Both the position numbers and the translations under genes were made by a program. This document shows, in pieces, positions 4,617 to 5,831 of a stretch of DNA of 5,831 nucleotides. The notes under the pieces are model-generated. The model made no database searches and had not been told where the DNA came from. It saw only the letters and a list, made by a program, of their open reading frames with translations. The stretch spans positions 1-5,831 of the forward strand of contig JANLIS010000025.1 in the NCBI GenBank assembly GCA_024653985.1, given 5' to 3'. Origin of the DNA: Candidatus Roizmanbacteria bacterium (GTDB lineage Bacteria > Patescibacteriota > Microgenomatia > UBA1406 > GWC2-37-13). Each line of letters starts with the position of its first letter. Within the stretch, counting starts at the first letter, position 1.

Positions 4617-5177
4617 TTATAAATACCGAAAAACTAATAATAATAACCAACTATACAATAACGACATACATATAACTTGAATAAAAACATTGATCCTTTT
4701 GGCAAGAAAAAAACTTATCATCAAAAAATTTGAAAGAATGACAAGTAGGACCGTCAACCTTACAAAATTTATATTACCTGTCATTTGTGCTAACCAGATC
4801 CCCGCCAAACCCATCATTATTCCATAGGTAAAAACAATTATTCTGTGAACCGTCGTATACTTCCCCATTATAAAATATGACAAGGATCCAAATAATATCG
4901 CAGATAAAATCATTAAAGTGGGAATAGGGGAGTAAAGGGACAATTTTAAATGTGAGGCTAAATATAAAATAAATCCTATATCAAGGACCGCCTTTATGAT
5001 AAAGTTCAATCTGAACATAAATATTTTGATAGGATGTTTAATAAAATAGACCGACTTTGAAATTGTGTGTTTTGACAATGAAAAGTCCGGGGTATTTTTT
5101 ACAATAGAAAGGGCGATGACGCCAAATAACGGTGCAGATATCAAACTGAAGAATTTAAATATGTCTGGAATATACAT
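4617..5177 (-). CDS. Polytopic membrane protein of unknown function (about 6 TM segments)
   Basis: I do not recognise this 186-residue protein. It is strongly hydrophobic, with about six predicted membrane helices near residues 7-25, 58-77, 84-103, 111-131, 139-158 and 164-184. The longest non-membrane part is residues 27-57, which is basic (KNTPDFSLSKHTISKSVYF, then IKHPIKIF) and probably cytoplasmic. Few charged residues lie inside the helices, and no catalytic or transporter signature is visible. It ends in FRYL directly after the last helix. The start at 5175-5177 is 8 nt after the stop of the 203-residue membrane-anchored protein, so the two may be co-expressed and act together. TATAAT overlaps that stop, 7 nt before the ATG. 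The AGGT close to the ATG is too near to be a good ribosome binding site. The coding call is firm because of its length, its composition and the absence of overlap with neighbours. Confidence 0.8.
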   Translation of the reverse strand: MYIPDIFKFFSLISAPLFGVIALSIVKNTPDFSLSKHTISKSVYFIKHPIKIFMFRLNFIIKAVLDIGFILYLASHLKLSLYSPIPTLMILSAILFGSLSYFIMGKYTTVHRIIVFTYGIMMGLAGIWLAQMTGNINFVRLTVLLVILSNFLMISFFLAKRINVFIQVICMSLLYSWLLLLVFRYL

Positions 5178-5184
5178 ATTACCT

Positions 5185-5190
5185 ATTATA
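5185..5190 (-). promoter_or_regulatory. Candidate -10 box for a leaderless transcript of the polytopic membrane protein
   Basis: A perfect TATAAT on the minus strand ends 7 nt before the ATG and overlaps the TAA stop of the preceding gene. No -35 is evident, so it could be chance. The spacing matches the boxes at the HAD and phosphatase genes exactly or within 1 nt. Confidence 0.35.
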
Positions 5191-5797
5191 AACCCGCTGA
5201 AGATGACGCTTTTGGATCTGTGGTCGGTTCAAGATTTCCTTGATAAACAAACGACCTTTGCAAAGTGACTTCATCGCTTGAAGCTGAACTTTTTATCTTT
5301 AACTGAAATACTTTATTTCCGTTGGTCAGATTACGCAAACAAATATTTTTATCGGAATAATCAGACCAATTACCGTCATCAAGCCGATATGACCAGTTAA
5401 CTGAGCAATAACCTGATTGTGTGGCAATGGTTATACAGACTGGATCTTTTGTGACAACTTCATTTTCACGGGGTGATGTAATGGAAACCATTCCGACCTC
5501 TTTGATACAAGATGCGGGCGTTACGCTGGGAACACCTGCTGATTGGGAGGCTGTCAATGTTGGTGTTTCAGTTGGTAAATTTTGTTTTTCCCCTGTGATA
5601 ACAACCTGAATGGGTACTACTTTTTCGTTTGTTTGTTTTTGATTGGCATTTTTCTGTTGATTCAGATTGTTAAGGTTAATAATAATAACCGTCAACATAA
5701 CCGGAACTGAAAGGACGGCAGTGATGAATTCAACATGATGTTTCTTTTCAGGGAGCTTTCTATACCAAGCAATTATCTTATCTATTAAATTTTTCAT
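5186..5797 (-). CDS. Single-pass membrane-anchored protein with exported Ig-like domain
   Basis: The protein has 203 residues and no assigned function. A short basic cytoplasmic N-terminus (1-22, with WYRKLPEKKHH) is followed by one membrane helix at about 23-41 (FITAVLSVPVMLTVIIINL) without a signal-peptidase site, so it should be anchored N-in, C-out. A polar N/Q/K-rich stretch (42-58) and a T/S/P-rich linker (74-96) lead to a domain of about 90 residues (97-186). SITSPRENEVVTKDPVCITI and NWSYRLDDGNWSDY suggest an Ig or fibronectin-III-like beta sandwich. Four cysteines (97, 121, 131, 153) lie in the exported part and could form two disulfides. The tail is low-complexity (PTTDPKASSSAGL). 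I recall similar proteins in Microgenomates, but not a tested role; adhesion or cell-surface assembly is a guess. The start at 5795-5797 fits the membrane topology. The polytopic membrane gene follows 8 nt later. Confidence 0.82.
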   Translation of the reverse strand: MKNLIDKIIAWYRKLPEKKHHVEFITAVLSVPVMLTVIIINLNNLNQQKNANQKQTNEKVVPIQVVITGEKQNLPTETPTLTASQSAGVPSVTPASCIKEVGMVSITSPRENEVVTKDPVCITIATQSGYCSVNWSYRLDDGNWSDYSDKNICLRNLTNGNKVFQLKIKSSASSDEVTLQRSFVYQGNLEPTTDPKASSSAGL

Positions 5798-5819
5798 ATC
5801 AGTAAATGAACTGCATCTA

Positions 5820-5825
5820 ATTATA
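5820..5825 (-). promoter_or_regulatory. Candidate -10 box of the membrane-protein pair
   Basis: A perfect TATAAT on the minus strand lies 22 nt before the ATG of the 203-residue protein, giving a leader of about 15 nt. The -35 region would fall outside the window, so it cannot be checked. No Shine-Dalgarno sequence lies in the leader. Confidence 0.45.
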
Positions 5826-5831
5826 ACATTT

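Noticed and set aside
801..5720. Scattered AGGACGG/AGGACCG strings inside genes (near 805, 4747, 5711) as further repeat copies
   Set aside because: The match covers only the 6-7 nt core, with no stem or AAAGAGAGTCC tail; chance similarity within coding sequence.
1..5831. Recoded TGA (genetic code 25, as in some CPR lineages)
   Set aside because: TGA ends both the transposase and the helicase at the expected family lengths, and no gene needs TGA read through.

Overview
The window is AT-rich (roughly one third G+C by eye), densely packed, and every gene I can support lies on the minus strand. TAA, TAG and TGA all end genes here, so TGA is an ordinary stop. The following all suggest a Patescibacteria (CPR) genome, most likely in or near Microgenomates: small streamlined proteins, the style of the REP-associated transposase, the RG-tailed DEAD-box helicase that stops just after motif VI, and the short-linker membrane-anchored protein with a cysteine-containing exported domain. 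This assignment is inferred from recalled family resemblance; no marker gene is present.

Layout, read in the direction of transcription (right to left): a 203-residue single-pass membrane protein with an exported domain, and 8 nt later a 186-residue polytopic membrane protein. A 190-nt gap follows, holding a promoter and a structured leader for a DEAD-box RNA helicase. Next is a 46-bp palindromic repeat, then an inositol-monophosphatase-family phosphatase. After that comes a REP-associated tyrosine (Y1/HUH) transposase flanked by hairpins, one of them a second copy of the 46-bp repeat. The window ends with a HAD (Cof-type) phosphatase, a small SET-domain protein, and the N-terminal 56 codons of uracil-DNA glycosylase running off the left edge. 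No gene-free stretch exceeds 190 nt.

Three things stand out. (1) Several genes have a TATAAT or TATAAA box only 6-7 nt before the ATG, and no start has a convincing Shine-Dalgarno sequence. This is the signature of leaderless mRNAs. Twice the box overlaps the stop codon of the gene before it, so closely spaced pairs that look like operons may have internal promoters. (2) The helicase is the exception: a good extended -10 promoter lies about 150 nt upstream, giving a leader of about 140 nt that can form hairpins, two of them mutually exclusive. (3) The transposase has a non-autonomous relative: a 46-bp repeat matching its 3' end at 39 of 46 positions sits alone between the helicase and the phosphatase, next to a 10-bp tandem duplication that includes the helicase stop codon.

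The genes do not form one pathway. They look like housekeeping and accessory functions (DNA repair, RNA remodelling, phosphatases, envelope proteins) with one small transposon inserted. I see no defence system, CRISPR array, tRNA or rRNA.
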